Shown: positions 43,802-54,134, counted from the stretch's first letter. The stretch: 64,000 bases of DNA from Clostridium acidisoli DSM 12555 (GCF_900176305.1 NZ_FWXH01000002.1:186001-250000); one strand, 5' to 3'. The notes: generated by a model not told the origin, from the sequence alone. Numbers and translations are program-made.

Positions 43802-44756
43802 ATACATTTTCATCAAGTAATTTTTCCCATGTGGCAGCACCAACCACACCATCAGCACTCAAACTATGTTTTGCCTGCCAGTTTTGAACATTAATCTTAG
43901 TCTGATTTCCAAAAGTGCCGTCAATAGATCCACCGCACCTAAACTGAATATACCTAGTTGCATATTCCATATGTGCATAAGTAACACCATCAGTAGGCCT
44001 ACTATAGATTTGTCCTACTGCTCCTGCTGTCTTTGGACCCCAAATGCCATCTGGTACAAGTCCCATTATTCCTTGAAATTCTTTTATTGCTGCTATTGTT
44101 GCAGGACCATTTATACTATCAACTGCTAGTCCCTTTTTAAGCAAAGTATTTAACTGCTGCTGAATTATCCTTACAGTTGGATCACCACTTTGCACTGGTC
44201 CAGTAGCTTGAACTTTTGCTACTATGGAAGCACTACCAGCTAAAATTAAATCTGAAAATAAATCTACATCTGCATCACCTTGAAGTCCATTAACTCGGCC
44301 TGTCCATGCATACTGAATTCCTGCATATTCTCCTGTAGACGTTGGATTAGTATTGGGTTCTGCTACCCATATTTTATTTTTAGGTAGGCCGCATTTATCT
44401 GCTACGTTGTGTGAAGCATAAAGCAATAAATTAGGATTTTGAGCCATAAACTGAGTTACAAAATTCATGTCTGGAATGCCAACCTCATAATCTAGTACTG
44501 GTTTGAGATCCCAGTCATATTTATCTAAGATACTTTTAAAATGTTCATATTCTGCTTGAGGAGCGTTCTTTTCTCCAAAGTGATATCCACCTACTTTAAG
44601 ACCTACTGCTTTAGCTGCCTTGTACTGTTCCTCTACTTTTGGATTATTATAAGTTAATCCATCCGTAAGCTTAATATAAACAACCTCAACACCGCTTGCC
44701 TTAACTGCGTTCCAATCTGTTATATTTGTTTCACTATAAATATCTATACCTTTCAT
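43800..44756 (-). CDS. Phage endolysin, GH25 muramidase with two peptidoglycan-binding domains
   Basis: A 318-residue lysozyme. The GH25 catalytic domain spans about 1-185 (MKGIDIYSE, VYIKLTDGLTYNN, VGGYHFGEKNAP, PVLDYEVG, YAGIQYAW). Two PG_binding_1 domains follow (RIIQQQLNTLLKKGL ... IWGPKTAGAVGQ; YIQFRCGGSIDGTFGNQTK ... DGVVGAATWEKLL). It cuts the cell wall at lysis. No signal peptide, so it relies on holin. It lies 11 bases after a BhlA-type holin gene. Confidence 0.92.
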   Translation of the reverse strand: MKGIDIYSETNITDWNAVKASGVEVVYIKLTDGLTYNNPKVEEQYKAAKAVGLKVGGYHFGEKNAPQAEYEHFKSILDKYDWDLKPVLDYEVGIPDMNFVTQFMAQNPNLLLYASHNVADKCGLPKNKIWVAEPNTNPTSTGEYAGIQYAWTGRVNGLQGDADVDLFSDLILAGSASIVAKVQATGPVQSGDPTVRIIQQQLNTLLKKGLAVDSINGPATIAAIKEFQGIMGLVPDGIWGPKTAGAVGQIYSRPTDGVTYAHMEYATRYIQFRCGGSIDGTFGNQTKINVQNWQAKHSLSADGVVGAATWEKLLDENV

Positions 44757-44767
44757 TTGTAAGCCTC

Positions 44768-44992
44768 CTATTTAAATATTTTTATTTTTACTTCTTCAAT
44801 ATCTTTTTTAACATCTTCTAAAATACTGAATTTGTCAGTAAGTTTATTAATAATCTCCTGGTATTTTCCCTCCCTTTCCTCCGCTTTTTTATCTCTCTTT
44901 TCCTGTTCCTTAAGAACGTAAAAAAGCAGTACTACAAACAGTACCGCCCACATTCCTTGTTGCATTGCCATTTTTAAGACTTCATTTTCCAC
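44768..44992 (-). CDS. BhlA/UviB family holin-like protein
   Basis: A 74-residue protein with one membrane segment (MWAVLFVVLLFYVLKEQEKRD) followed by a charged coiled coil. This is the BhlA/UviB pattern found beside phage endolysins and clostridial bacteriocins. It is the first gene of the lysis pair with endolysin. Confidence 0.85.
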   Translation of the reverse strand: MENEVLKMAMQQGMWAVLFVVLLFYVLKEQEKRDKKAEEREGKYQEIINKLTDKFSILEDVKKDIEEVKIKIFK

Positions 44993-45018
44993 AGTGCACC
45001 TCCTAAGTTGTATTAAAA

Positions 45019-45046
45019 AAGGACTTAGAAATTAATCTAAATCCTT
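45019..45046 (-). terminator. Terminator upstream of the lysis pair
   Basis: AAGGATTTAGA and TCTAAGTCCTT form a stem with one mismatch, then T6 on the minus strand. It separates the lysis pair from the secreted Big_2 protein gene. Confidence 0.6.
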
Positions 45047-45080
45047 CTGCCTATATATTATTTTTATACAATACTTTTAT

Positions 45081-46139
45081 TTAATTTGCTTTGTATTCAT
45101 CAACATCATAATTTGATATTTTGTCATATATTAAATACTCAGTTCTCTTTGTATATGCTGCTGAACTTGGAGTTTTATTAAATGAATAAGTAAAGCCACC
45201 TTGTCCACCTGCTCTGTTGTTATACCATGTTATAAAGTCATTAACTTGGCTCATAGTTATATCATATGATCTTTGTTGTCCATCTGTCATGGTTACCGTT
45301 AACAATGCATTTCCATCAGCGGGATTTTTAACATTTACAGTACAAGTTGCAGTTTTATTACTTCCATCTTGTGTAGTTGCTGTAATTGTCGCAGAACCTT
45401 CTTTTACTGCTGTAACTTTACCATTATCATCTACTGTTACTATACTTGGATCACTTGAAGTCCATTTTACAGTTTTATTTGTTGCATTATCTGGTGCTAC
45501 TGTTGCTGTTAAATTACTCGTATCTCCTGTTTTCATATCTAATGATGTTTTATCTAATGATATTCCTGTTGCTAGTGTTGCTGATGAATCAATTAACTCG
45601 CCCGTTGAATCTATATCTATGGCATCCAAATCAATTGCTTTTTGCCCATTGCCTCCACTTGATGATGTATTGGTTATTAAAACGGTGTGTATTCCTGTTG
45701 TTAAATCTAATTTTTCAAATACCAATGATTGGAACGAAGGACTTACAGGAGCATTTCCACTATATTCTGAAAAAGAATATTCAGTTCCATCAATGCTAAT
45801 GCTTATATCGTTATTTCTATTATTAGCCATAAGTGCAATTAGCCTAATTTTACTTCCACTGAATTTAAAAGTTAATGAATCATCTGTAGTTAACGTAGCT
45901 GAATCTGTGTTATCATACTCTCCAGAGGCATTATTATTAATCCATGTTCCTTTATAAACTATCTTGTTGTCTGTATTATCAATCCTCTGCCATCCTGACT
46001 CTGGAGCAGTCAATGATTGACCCAATGTAGCTGCCTTAACTTCCTTAATCCCATTTGTACTAACCAAAATTCCAGTTAACAAAAATACACAACATATTAA
46101 TCCAAATATTTTCTTCCAATTTGTTCTTAACTTTTTCAT
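45081..46139 (-). CDS. Secreted Big_2-domain protein, prophage moron
   Basis: A 352-residue protein with a clear signal peptide (KIFGLICCVFLLTGILVSTNG ending VKAA). A beta-sandwich domain (residues 40-185) is followed by a bacterial Ig-like Big_2 domain (LATGISLDKTSLDMKTGDTS to GSATITATTQDGSNK) and a C-terminal 70-residue region (SYDITMSQVNDFITWYNNR). A signal peptide is unusual for a virion protein, so it is likely exported by the lysogen and acts at the cell surface. It has its own start and terminator spacing. Confidence 0.75.
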   Translation of the reverse strand: MKKLRTNWKKIFGLICCVFLLTGILVSTNGIKEVKAATLGQSLTAPESGWQRIDNTDNKIVYKGTWINNNASGEYDNTDSATLTTDDSLTFKFSGSKIRLIALMANNRNNDISISIDGTEYSFSEYSGNAPVSPSFQSLVFEKLDLTTGIHTVLITNTSSSGGNGQKAIDLDAIDIDSTGELIDSSATLATGISLDKTSLDMKTGDTSNLTATVAPDNATNKTVKWTSSDPSIVTVDDNGKVTAVKEGSATITATTQDGSNKTATCTVNVKNPADGNALLTVTMTDGQQRSYDITMSQVNDFITWYNNRAGGQGGFTYSFNKTPSSAAYTKRTEYLIYDKISNYDVDEYKAN

Positions 46140-46290
46140 ATTGATCCCCCTTGTATAATTAATCTCATATAAAGGGTAGCACCATTCTACATATTATTAC
46201 AATATTTTTCATAACATAAATTGCCTTAAATATCGACATATATTACTTTATAAGGTATATGTTGAATATTAATTAATTAAACTTAGTTCT

Positions 46291-46740
46291 TCATTTCAGT
46301 GTAATTAAATCCTTATAATTTTGCAGTATTCCTACAGGTTTATTTTCTCCAAATAATTTATATCTTAAATAATCATCCACATATACATTAAGTGGAACTA
46401 GTAAAAACCACAGAACAGCATAAGGAATACATACTTGGCCATATAAATTTCCCCAAGTATTTGAATAATCCCATATATCTAAATGCAGCCAAACATTTAA
46501 TATCATTCCACTTGTAAATTCTAATACAAGGATTATTACGGTACCTATAAGACATTCCTGCCACATCTTTTTATCATAGAAGGCTGGATGTTCGTTTAAT
46601 CTTCCAATAAGGAAAGCACTTAAACCTCCAACTACTAACATACTGATATGTGCCCAGCCACGCCATAAACCTTCAAGAACCATATAAAGAGCGCCCATGA
46701 TAAATATTAGTATTAAATCTTTATATATCTGCTTTTTCAT
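46291..46740 (-). CDS. CmpB-type membrane protein
   Basis: A 149-residue protein with about four membrane segments (LILIFIMGALYMVLEGLWRG, MLVVGGLSAFLIG, LIGTVIILVLEFTSGMILN, IPYAVLWFLLVPLNVYVDDY). LEFTSGMILNVWLHLDIWDYS matches the family labelled putative ABC transporter permease (CmpB). Such genes recur in clostridial prophages near lysis modules. The function is not established. Confidence 0.75.
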   Translation of the reverse strand: MKKQIYKDLILIFIMGALYMVLEGLWRGWAHISMLVVGGLSAFLIGRLNEHPAFYDKKMWQECLIGTVIILVLEFTSGMILNVWLHLDIWDYSNTWGNLYGQVCIPYAVLWFLLVPLNVYVDDYLRYKLFGENKPVGILQNYKDLITLK

Positions 46741-46764
46741 AGTATCAACTCCTAAATTTCTAGT

Positions 46765-47031
46765 TTATGCAAAAATAACATAGCCAAGTTCTTTAGCTCT
46801 GCTTTTTACTGCTGTCTCAAATTCTGTATACTGTTGAGCTGCTGTTTCTCCCGCTATGTTTGTAGCTCCTACTGTATCTAGTAGAGTTTTATTTTGTACG
46901 CTTAGTGCTATATTAAAGTTTTGAGTTCCCCCATCTAGCGACGTTGATACATAGGCTACGGTTACATCTGCACCTGTAGCATCCTTTAAAGTTATACTTG
47001 CTGATAAATTTGTAGTTTCATTAATCATCAT
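46765..47031 (-). CDS. Small phage protein, 88 aa
   Basis: An 88-residue protein rich in Thr and Ala, beta-type (NLSASITLKDATGADVTVAY), ending KSRAKELGYVIFA. AAGGA precedes the ATG. It lies between the tail fibre and lysis regions. The family is not recognised; the position suggests a minor baseplate or virion protein. Confidence 0.5.
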   Translation of the reverse strand: MMINETTNLSASITLKDATGADVTVAYVSTSLDGGTQNFNIALSVQNKTLLDTVGATNIAGETAAQQYTEFETAVKSRAKELGYVIFA

Positions 47032-47071
47032 TTTTACATCCTTCCTTTATATGAATTTTTTTATATTAAAA

Positions 47072-47095
47072 AAGCACCCTGTTTTTAGGATGCTT
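47072..47095 (-). terminator. Terminator after the tail protein gene
   Basis: AAGCATCCT and AGGGTGCTT pair with one mismatch around a six-base loop, then T-rich sequence on the minus strand. Confidence 0.55.
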
Positions 47096-47115
47096 GATTT
47101 TGTAATTGCTATATT

Positions 47116-50100
47116 TTACATGTTATTAACTATTTCTAACCTGTCACTCTCATATCCTAGTTGTTTGGCTATTATTTCATAGCCAAATTCTATGTCTGTA
47201 GTTCCATGCACTATAAAATATGCTGGATACATATCACTTGTTTCTACCCATACCATACCATTTCCATAGGCCCAAGTCTTAATTTCATATTGGCTATTTG
47301 TATTTGATGTTTCCATAAATATAGGGTCTATGTTAATAATGCATTGTCCATCTACAAGTTTATTTCTTCCTATATCTCCAAAGTAACACTCTGCTGTTTC
47401 ATAGGCAGACAATGCCCTAGTTCCATGAGAACTAGTCTTTACTACTCTATTTTTTGTACCTGCAACTTGTAAATGTCCCCAAGTATCAATATTTCCAGAC
47501 CTACAATTAAACAATATTTTTGGTTTAAAGGCAGTTGTTCCATCATATGGAGCTTGACTTCCAAAGGCTAGTCCATCCCAGCATTGTATATAGGCATTGT
47601 AGGTATTCCAGTCAGATCCATCACCTGTGCCTATACCCATGTTCAAAGTATCATTATCGAAATACAAGTTTCTGCTATCAAATGTTAGGTTATCAGTACC
47701 ACTAGTTACTTCAATAACTCCATGATATATGAGTTGTCCATCTCCATCTATATTCATTAGTGATGTGCCATCATAGGCTTTAATATTAAAAGCATTTGCT
47801 AATAATCCACCACTAACCTGTTGTAACGTAATTGTTAATCCATTTGCATCAAGCCTTACCACTTCTTGATTTGATGCATTTTTTACAAGAGACAACCCAT
47901 TACCGTTCCCAGAACCACCTAATGTTAATGTTCCACCACTAATATGATTAGCAGATAATTGCCCAGTTGTTATATTACTTGCATTTATGTTAGTAACATT
48001 TACCAGACTTGCATTTAAAGTACCTGTAGTTAACCAAGTGGCATTTAGACTTCCAATACATGCACTTGTTGCAGTAATAGTACCTGATAGTAAATTACCT
48101 GCTGTAATAGTATTTGATGCTATTTGTGTAGATGTAATGGTATTCGCTTGTATATTACCCGCTACTATGGTGTTTGCTGATATTTTATTACCAGTTATAG
48201 TTTGTGCGGCTATTTCATTGGCAGTTATTGCGTTAGCAACAATTTTATCTGCCGTTATTGTTCTACTTGCAAGCTGTGTTGCCGTTATAGTTTGTCCTGC
48301 TATTTGATTTGCTGTTATAGTATTAGCTAGTATATTACCTGCTGTAATAGTTGAACCTGCTATTCTATCTCCAGTGATTGTACTTGCTGTTATTTTACTT
48401 GCTGTTATTGCCCCATCTTGTATAAGAACACCTGGAGTAACATGTCTTAGAAATACTTTCCGTATTTTTATATTTTTACCTGCAATATTGTTAATTCCTG
48501 CAACAAACTGACCAGCAGTAGATGGGTTATAATTTGGTGTAGTTATATACCCTGTTACCTTACTTTCTGTTGTACCAATATTAAAATAGGCAGAATCTGT
48601 TTCCATAAGGTATGCACCACTGGTATCATAAACCCACACAGTAAAATTACAGTTTACACTTACATCACTAACAGCTAGAAACTCAAAGTACAGTTGGTCA
48701 TTTGGTGAAAACGCTAGAGCAGTTTTATTAGTTATCATTAAGTAGCCAGTCGAATTATCCGACCTAGTGATGTATCCCCCACTAATGATATTACTTGAAT
48801 ATTGATTGGCACTTGCAATTGCTCCAGTCATTTCATTAACTGCTGCTAGATTTGCACCATCACCAATAAATAATTTATCCACAGTAATGCTACTACTTGC
48901 TATTCTATTGGCATTTAACGTACCAGTTGTTATTGTTCCAGCGTCTAAAGCACCAACAACCCCACTAGCACTTGTAATACATCCTGTTACAAGTTTAGTT
49001 GCATCTATACTTCCACCTGCTATTCTGTTTGCATTTAAAGTTCCTGTGTTTAGAATACTAGCATCTATAGTCCCAAACACACCACTTGTGGATGTAAGGG
49101 TTCCTGCTACCAAATTTGAAGCAAGTATGGTATTTCCTGCTATTTTATTTCCTGTAATAGTATTTGCTGCAATTCTATCAGCTGAAAGTGTGCCTGTCGT
49201 TAAATACCCAGCATCTTGTGTATCTGCTAATGATGGTGTCCAATCAGTAGCTTTATTGCCTTGTTCCAGTTGTATTGCAGTAGCCCATAGAGTTGAGAGT
49301 ATTCCACTTGTTTTAGAGCCATTATGGTCTATTCTTATAAAAGCATAAGTTTGGTCTGATGCTGTTGTAAATGTGCCAGTATATTTAGTATAGCTAGTAT
49401 TAGGTGCTGCGTTTGGTGCAAAATCACCATTTACATAATCATATGTGCCATCAGAATGATATACTTTACTTCCTAATACATAAAAATTTATATTTGTGGC
49501 ATTTGCATCTATCCCAATAACAGCTTGAACAGTGTACATAGTATTTGGTAATACTTTAAATGGTACACTCATTAAATAATTTTCAGTAGTAGCTGAGTTA
49601 TTTTTAGAAAATACATTTCCTCTTATAGGATCTTCTGCTGTTCCATCTGCACTCCAATGAGTTGTGCCAAAATCTGCATGACCATTAGGTACTAAGTTAG
49701 TTCCCCCAATTTGTAGGTTATTAACACTACTTTGAGCATTACTTGCAGCTGTAGCAGCATTTGTTGCAGCAGTTTGAGCTGTACTTGCAGCACTTGCAGC
49801 ATTTGTAGTTGCTACATCTGTAACGCTTACCCAAGCTGAACCATTATATTGTTCGGGGCTTATTCCACCAGTAACAGGCTTCATCCATAAATCTCCTGAT
49901 ATCATACCTGTTGGAGTGGTTGATCCATAAAATGTTTTATTCTTTCCATTTGCAGTGGTTAGAGCAGTTTGTGCATTAGTTAAAGCTGTACTTGCGTTAG
50001 ATACAGCATTGTTTATTGTATTATTGATGGTGGTAGTTAGCTGAGATGTACCAACTGCACCATTAGCTAATTGTGTGGCTGTGATTGCCCCTGGAGCTAT

Positions 50101-52644
50101 CTGTTGACCATTAATTGTTCCTACAGTTAAATTAGCACAATCTAAATTAGTAACTGTAATGTAGCTTGCATCTATTGTTCCTGCTGTTAGCTTATTTGCT
50201 GTAAGAGTTACTATTTTTCCATCCGTAATGCTTTCGTTTGCTACTTGCTCTGTTCCAACTGCCCCTGTCCCAATTAGCGCAGTAGTTATAGCCCCTAAAG
50301 CTATATTAGCAGTTTGAATAGCAGCATTGGCAATTTGTGCATTACCAATCGCTCCATTTGCAATTATTGCACTATCCGCTGTGATTATTCCTGCTTTTAG
50401 TGTGCCTGTTGTTAAATCTGCAAATTTACCAACATTAGCAGTTAGGTTTTGAACAGTTTCATTAGTGGCATTTAAGTTTGTTATAGTTGCATAGGTAGCG
50501 CTTAAATTCTGTACAGTTGCATTAGTAGCATGTAAGTCATCAATATCAGCTTTCTTTGCTTGAATATAGTCAGCTACAATTTGATGTGCCCTCAACGTCT
50601 CAACAGTATCATTACTACTTTGACTAAAATCACTTCTTACAGCACCAGTATTTATCATAAATGCAGCTATATAAGCTGTTCCATTTGCATCCCCATTACT
50701 AGCTCTAAAGTTTATCTGTTCAATTATGTCACTTGGGTGCTCAGTCATAAGTTGAAAATTTTGCTCTTGCACTTGCCAATCACAATCAGTCTTATTTGCA
50801 TACAAAAAGCTGACAGCTTGTGCAGTATATGAGTTAGTTTCAAATATACTGAACCCAGTAAGAGATAATGGTGATATAGATTGTAAAATTTCTACAGATA
50901 TCTGAAACACATTAGTTGGTATAGGTCCAGTAGTGAAATCTGCTAGTTGGTTATTTTTATTATCCCAGGCATGTATAGTATATGGGTAACCCTGTGTATT
51001 GTTTATTGTTATTGCAGTTCCAGCAGTTACTCCAATTCTCTCTGAGATAAGTCCTGTATTGCTATTGTTGAAAGTCCAGGTTGTTCCTGTTGTATCAACT
51101 AAACATCTTTTTATAACAGCGTCCAGTGCACCAAGTAAGGCATTAGTCTGGTTAGGTACATTGTATTGACCATTATCTGTAATTGTTAACCCATTATATT
51201 TAGCCTGTAAGCTAAACATGAGCTGTTGATTTTTATAATTATTTGGATTAACCAAAACATCAGATTTACTTAAGCTTGTATTAGGTGGTAATTTCCACAC
51301 CTTGTCAGCATCATGTAAACTATCATCTTCCACTACAGTAGCACCTGCAGTTATCCATTCGCTTAAATATTTATCCTCAGCAACTGCATGATCAAATAGG
51401 TTATTTCCACCACTTGTGGTTGAAGTTGCAACATTTAAAATAGTTCCAGGTATATCCCCCATTTGTGCTTGTAGTATCTTTATATTATTTTGGTTTTGCT
51501 GAGATATTTGGAAGAGTGATTTTTGATTACTTCGTATAATATCATTTCTTACATTTCCGAGAGTAACTTCTTCATATAATTTAGTTATGGAATCATAAGT
51601 ATAGCCTACCAGTTCAGCAATTACATCTATATCCAATGCTTTAATTACTACAAAATCATAGGGATGTACTTCTTCAAGCACTGCATAGTCCTTATATTCT
51701 TCTGTTTTGCATAGTTCAAGAAAATTAACAGAATAACTATACACTGGCACATCTACATTTGAATTAGCATATAGATTATTTACATAGTCCCTCATGACTT
51801 GATACTTTTGGTCAGTATTTAAAGTTTTTTGGGCATCTGTTAGTGTAACTTCAACATCCTTTACATATATGTTTGCATAATCATTGATTTTAGGACTATC
51901 TATAAACCTTTCAGGTAAAGCTATTACTGGAGTTATACTGCTATCAGTACTTGTTGTTGAATCATCTGTTGAATTACTGTCATCCGTAATATAAGGCATT
52001 GCTCTAGTAATCATATTGCTGTCATCTGCGGATTGTTCAAAACCAGTTAGATTTTTAGAGTACCTTATAGTTACTCCTCTATTTTCTCCAGCTTGATTAA
52101 ACATACCTATAGTAAAATTATCTCTTACAAGTTCTCCGCCCCATACATTTTTATAGGCATTATCCTTGTCGCCTATCAGAGCATCTATAGGGTTCTGCCT
52201 TACATAATAAGCTGTGCCTACTGTATCAATATCACTTGTCCAATTAAAGGGATGTGAATATTGTGTATTTTCAAGTATATACTCTCCTGCTTCAATCCCT
52301 GTTTTTCCTGTAGGTCTAACATCTTCCAGAAAGTTTGCTGCTAAATCATAAGTTATGTGGTAGCCTGTAGCTTCAACATAAAAGTATGTGCCATTTTCGT
52401 CCATTTTCTTCGTAGGAGTATTAAGTCTAAACAGTTGATCTTGCATATGAGGTACTGGACATTTTACAATAGCACCTTTAACTATGCTTTGCCATGCGGT
52501 ATCTCCAGGTATAATTAGATACACTAAATCAATTTGAAACTGCCCATTTTTCTCCCATGTGACTTCACATTTAGTTGCATTTCTAAGAACTAAATCATTT
52601 CTATCAAAATCACTAGTCTTAAATTTATCATATAATACTATCAT
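47116..52644 (-). CDS. Phage tail-associated structural protein with long repeat region
   Basis: An 1842-residue protein. The N-terminal 380 residues resemble the Siphovirus tail protein of the ReqiPepy6 Gp37/Tal type (LYDKFKTSDFDRNDLVL, WEKNGQFQIDLVY). Two repeat tracts, at about 690-890 and 1140-1500, contain many short units of the form TITANQIAGQ or TLNANRIA, a beta-helix or stalk pattern. A carbohydrate-binding-like domain lies at about 1000-1130 (NLVPNGHADFGTTHW). The C-terminus likely binds the host. It is the central baseplate hub/fibre. Confidence 0.8.
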   Translation of the reverse strand: MIVLYDKFKTSDFDRNDLVLRNATKCEVTWEKNGQFQIDLVYLIIPGDTAWQSIVKGAIVKCPVPHMQDQLFRLNTPTKKMDENGTYFYVEATGYHITYDLAANFLEDVRPTGKTGIEAGEYILENTQYSHPFNWTSDIDTVGTAYYVRQNPIDALIGDKDNAYKNVWGGELVRDNFTIGMFNQAGENRGVTIRYSKNLTGFEQSADDSNMITRAMPYITDDSNSTDDSTTSTDSSITPVIALPERFIDSPKINDYANIYVKDVEVTLTDAQKTLNTDQKYQVMRDYVNNLYANSNVDVPVYSYSVNFLELCKTEEYKDYAVLEEVHPYDFVVIKALDIDVIAELVGYTYDSITKLYEEVTLGNVRNDIIRSNQKSLFQISQQNQNNIKILQAQMGDIPGTILNVATSTTSGGNNLFDHAVAEDKYLSEWITAGATVVEDDSLHDADKVWKLPPNTSLSKSDVLVNPNNYKNQQLMFSLQAKYNGLTITDNGQYNVPNQTNALLGALDAVIKRCLVDTTGTTWTFNNSNTGLISERIGVTAGTAITINNTQGYPYTIHAWDNKNNQLADFTTGPIPTNVFQISVEILQSISPLSLTGFSIFETNSYTAQAVSFLYANKTDCDWQVQEQNFQLMTEHPSDIIEQINFRASNGDANGTAYIAAFMINTGAVRSDFSQSSNDTVETLRAHQIVADYIQAKKADIDDLHATNATVQNLSATYATITNLNATNETVQNLTANVGKFADLTTGTLKAGIITADSAIIANGAIGNAQIANAAIQTANIALGAITTALIGTGAVGTEQVANESITDGKIVTLTANKLTAGTIDASYITVTNLDCANLTVGTINGQQIAPGAITATQLANGAVGTSQLTTTINNTINNAVSNASTALTNAQTALTTANGKNKTFYGSTTPTGMISGDLWMKPVTGGISPEQYNGSAWVSVTDVATTNAASAASTAQTAATNAATAASNAQSSVNNLQIGGTNLVPNGHADFGTTHWSADGTAEDPIRGNVFSKNNSATTENYLMSVPFKVLPNTMYTVQAVIGIDANATNINFYVLGSKVYHSDGTYDYVNGDFAPNAAPNTSYTKYTGTFTTASDQTYAFIRIDHNGSKTSGILSTLWATAIQLEQGNKATDWTPSLADTQDAGYLTTGTLSADRIAANTITGNKIAGNTILASNLVAGTLTSTSGVFGTIDASILNTGTLNANRIAGGSIDATKLVTGCITSASGVVGALDAGTITTGTLNANRIASSSITVDKLFIGDGANLAAVNEMTGAIASANQYSSNIISGGYITRSDNSTGYLMITNKTALAFSPNDQLYFEFLAVSDVSVNCNFTVWVYDTSGAYLMETDSAYFNIGTTESKVTGYITTPNYNPSTAGQFVAGINNIAGKNIKIRKVFLRHVTPGVLIQDGAITASKITASTITGDRIAGSTITAGNILANTITANQIAGQTITATQLASRTITADKIVANAITANEIAAQTITGNKISANTIVAGNIQANTITSTQIASNTITAGNLLSGTITATSACIGSLNATWLTTGTLNASLVNVTNINASNITTGQLSANHISGGTLTLGGSGNGNGLSLVKNASNQEVVRLDANGLTITLQQVSGGLLANAFNIKAYDGTSLMNIDGDGQLIYHGVIEVTSGTDNLTFDSRNLYFDNDTLNMGIGTGDGSDWNTYNAYIQCWDGLAFGSQAPYDGTTAFKPKILFNCRSGNIDTWGHLQVAGTKNRVVKTSSHGTRALSAYETAECYFGDIGRNKLVDGQCIINIDPIFMETSNTNSQYEIKTWAYGNGMVWVETSDMYPAYFIVHGTTDIEFGYEIIAKQLGYESDRLEIVNNM

Positions 52645-52655
52645 TTAATCACCAC

Positions 52656-53594
52656 CTAAATATGCACATACCATTTTCCAAGTACAATGTATGGTGGTAA
52701 TGTATTATGTGCTTGTCCACCACCTGCATTGTCAATAAAGTTTTGGTTACCAGTTTCTCCTTGATTTATCCATACCATAACTCTATCCGCAAAACCACCA
52801 TACCCAGGCCACCCCTGGGGATATGCGGAATAGTGCCCATTGTTTTCATCACAACTTCTATAGAACCTATTAGGGTGATTATGACTAGGCATTTCAGCTG
52901 TAGATAGTACATGTGTTTTCTCTCCACCTGTTTTACCAAGTGTATTAAATTCTGTTTGAGTTGTATCAATTTGAACTGGAAATCTTCCACTTGCATTAGG
53001 CAAATTTGCACCATATATTGCAGCTAAACCACTATATCCCGTTGTTGCTCTTCCATCTAAAGGTAGCCAATAAGTGGAATTTAAAGGTGTAGCAGACATT
53101 ATAATTGCACCAGTTTCAAAATGCTCTAAAGCACTAATTGAAGCTTGCATTGTTGTTATTTGTGCTTGCATGGTTTGTAACTGTTGCATAGCTTGCAATA
53201 ATGCAGGAAAGTTAGAATCATCTTCTACATCACCATAGTTTGCAACAGCTTGAACTATATTTACAGTTCCTGTATTTGTACTTATTGTTCCTGTGGTATC
53301 AACTATTGTTAATTCAACTTGAACTTCTCCAGCAACGGTCATCATAGCCGTTGGATAAGTTAATAAATAATGTCCTACATTTGTATCTTGTACATCTGCT
53401 AATGCACAAACACTTCTTCCATCCGGAGTTTTTGCATTTAACATTATTACTTGACCTGCAGTATTTTGTACCACTCCATTTAAAGTCCTTGTTATATCTA
53501 GTCCTCTTGATTTATGGTCACTTGTTTTAGCATCAGGAAGATCTACTAATGCTTTATTTACTTCTAAATTCAAAGGATAAAATCCATCAAACAT
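52656..53594 (-). CDS. Baseplate protein with BppU-like N-terminus and tail collar domain
   Basis: A 312-residue protein. The N-terminal 120 residues match baseplate upper protein BppU N-termini (NTAGQVIMLNAKTPDGR, GEVQVELTIVDTTG). A short coiled coil (ALLQAMQQLQTMQAQITTMQ) leads to a phage tail-collar domain (LPLDGRATTGYSGL ... SHNHPN ... NTLPPYIVLGKWY). It probably holds or forms receptor-binding tips. Confidence 0.82.
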   Translation of the reverse strand: MFDGFYPLNLEVNKALVDLPDAKTSDHKSRGLDITRTLNGVVQNTAGQVIMLNAKTPDGRSVCALADVQDTNVGHYLLTYPTAMMTVAGEVQVELTIVDTTGTISTNTGTVNIVQAVANYGDVEDDSNFPALLQAMQQLQTMQAQITTMQASISALEHFETGAIIMSATPLNSTYWLPLDGRATTGYSGLAAIYGANLPNASGRFPVQIDTTQTEFNTLGKTGGEKTHVLSTAEMPSHNHPNRFYRSCDENNGHYSAYPQGWPGYGGFADRVMVWINQGETGNQNFIDNAGGGQAHNTLPPYIVLGKWYVHI

Positions 53595-53607
53595 ATAACT
53601 AACCTCC

Positions 53608-54078
53608 CTATTTTATAATTTCACATTTCATAAACGTTTCAAGGCTTTCAGTGCCTAAATCTTCAGGACAATTTTCAATCTTAACTTCATATAGTTTCAA
53701 AGGAGCTTCTAAATCTTCTTTTAACATTTCTTTATATTCAGCATAGCTCCTATTGTACTCAGTTATTGAAGTCTTATATTTTTCTTGTATTGCATTAAAT
53801 TTCTCAGTAAATTCATTAATTTTTTCTGTTTCTTCGGGTTTGATAGTATATTCGTTTGTTGCTTCATTTAGTGAGCCTATCTCTTTAATCAGTTCTCCTC
53901 TTTCTTTATTCAAAGGTTCGATTATTTTTTCCATGCCAGTTTCTATTTCCGTAAATGCTTCTATCTCATGTTTTATAAGATTTTGATTTTTAAGTAGTGC
54001 ATATCTAAATTTTACACTACCTTTAGTCTTTTCATTTTCTATAGCATTGTATAGTTTTATTACATCTTCTTTATTCAT
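53608..54078 (-). CDS. DUF1617-like phage protein
   Basis: A 156-residue helical protein (VIKLYNAIENEKTKGSVKFR, KIIEPLNKERGELIKEI) with an acidic C-terminus (ENCPEDLGTESLETFMKC). This resembles DUF1617, a common baseplate-region protein in Gram-positive siphoviruses. The function is unknown. Confidence 0.6.
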   Translation of the reverse strand: MNKEDVIKLYNAIENEKTKGSVKFRYALLKNQNLIKHEIEAFTEIETGMEKIIEPLNKERGELIKEIGSLNEATNEYTIKPEETEKINEFTEKFNAIQEKYKTSITEYNRSYAEYKEMLKEDLEAPLKLYEVKIENCPEDLGTESLETFMKCEIIK

Positions 54079-54112
54079 TTCAATTCCTCCACTTTTATTT
54101 TTTGCATTAAAA

Positions 54113-54134
54113 AAGAGCCTTTGATTTGGCTCTT
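54113..54134 (-). terminator. Terminator after the flavodoxin-like moron
   Basis: AAGAGCC and GGCTCTT around an eight-base loop, with T-rich sequence beyond on the minus strand. Confidence 0.65.

Noticed and set aside
45217-45957. A long plus-strand frame opposite the Big_2 protein gene
   Set aside because: It is a shadow of the minus-strand gene, which has a signal peptide, a recognisable domain and the phage gene direction.
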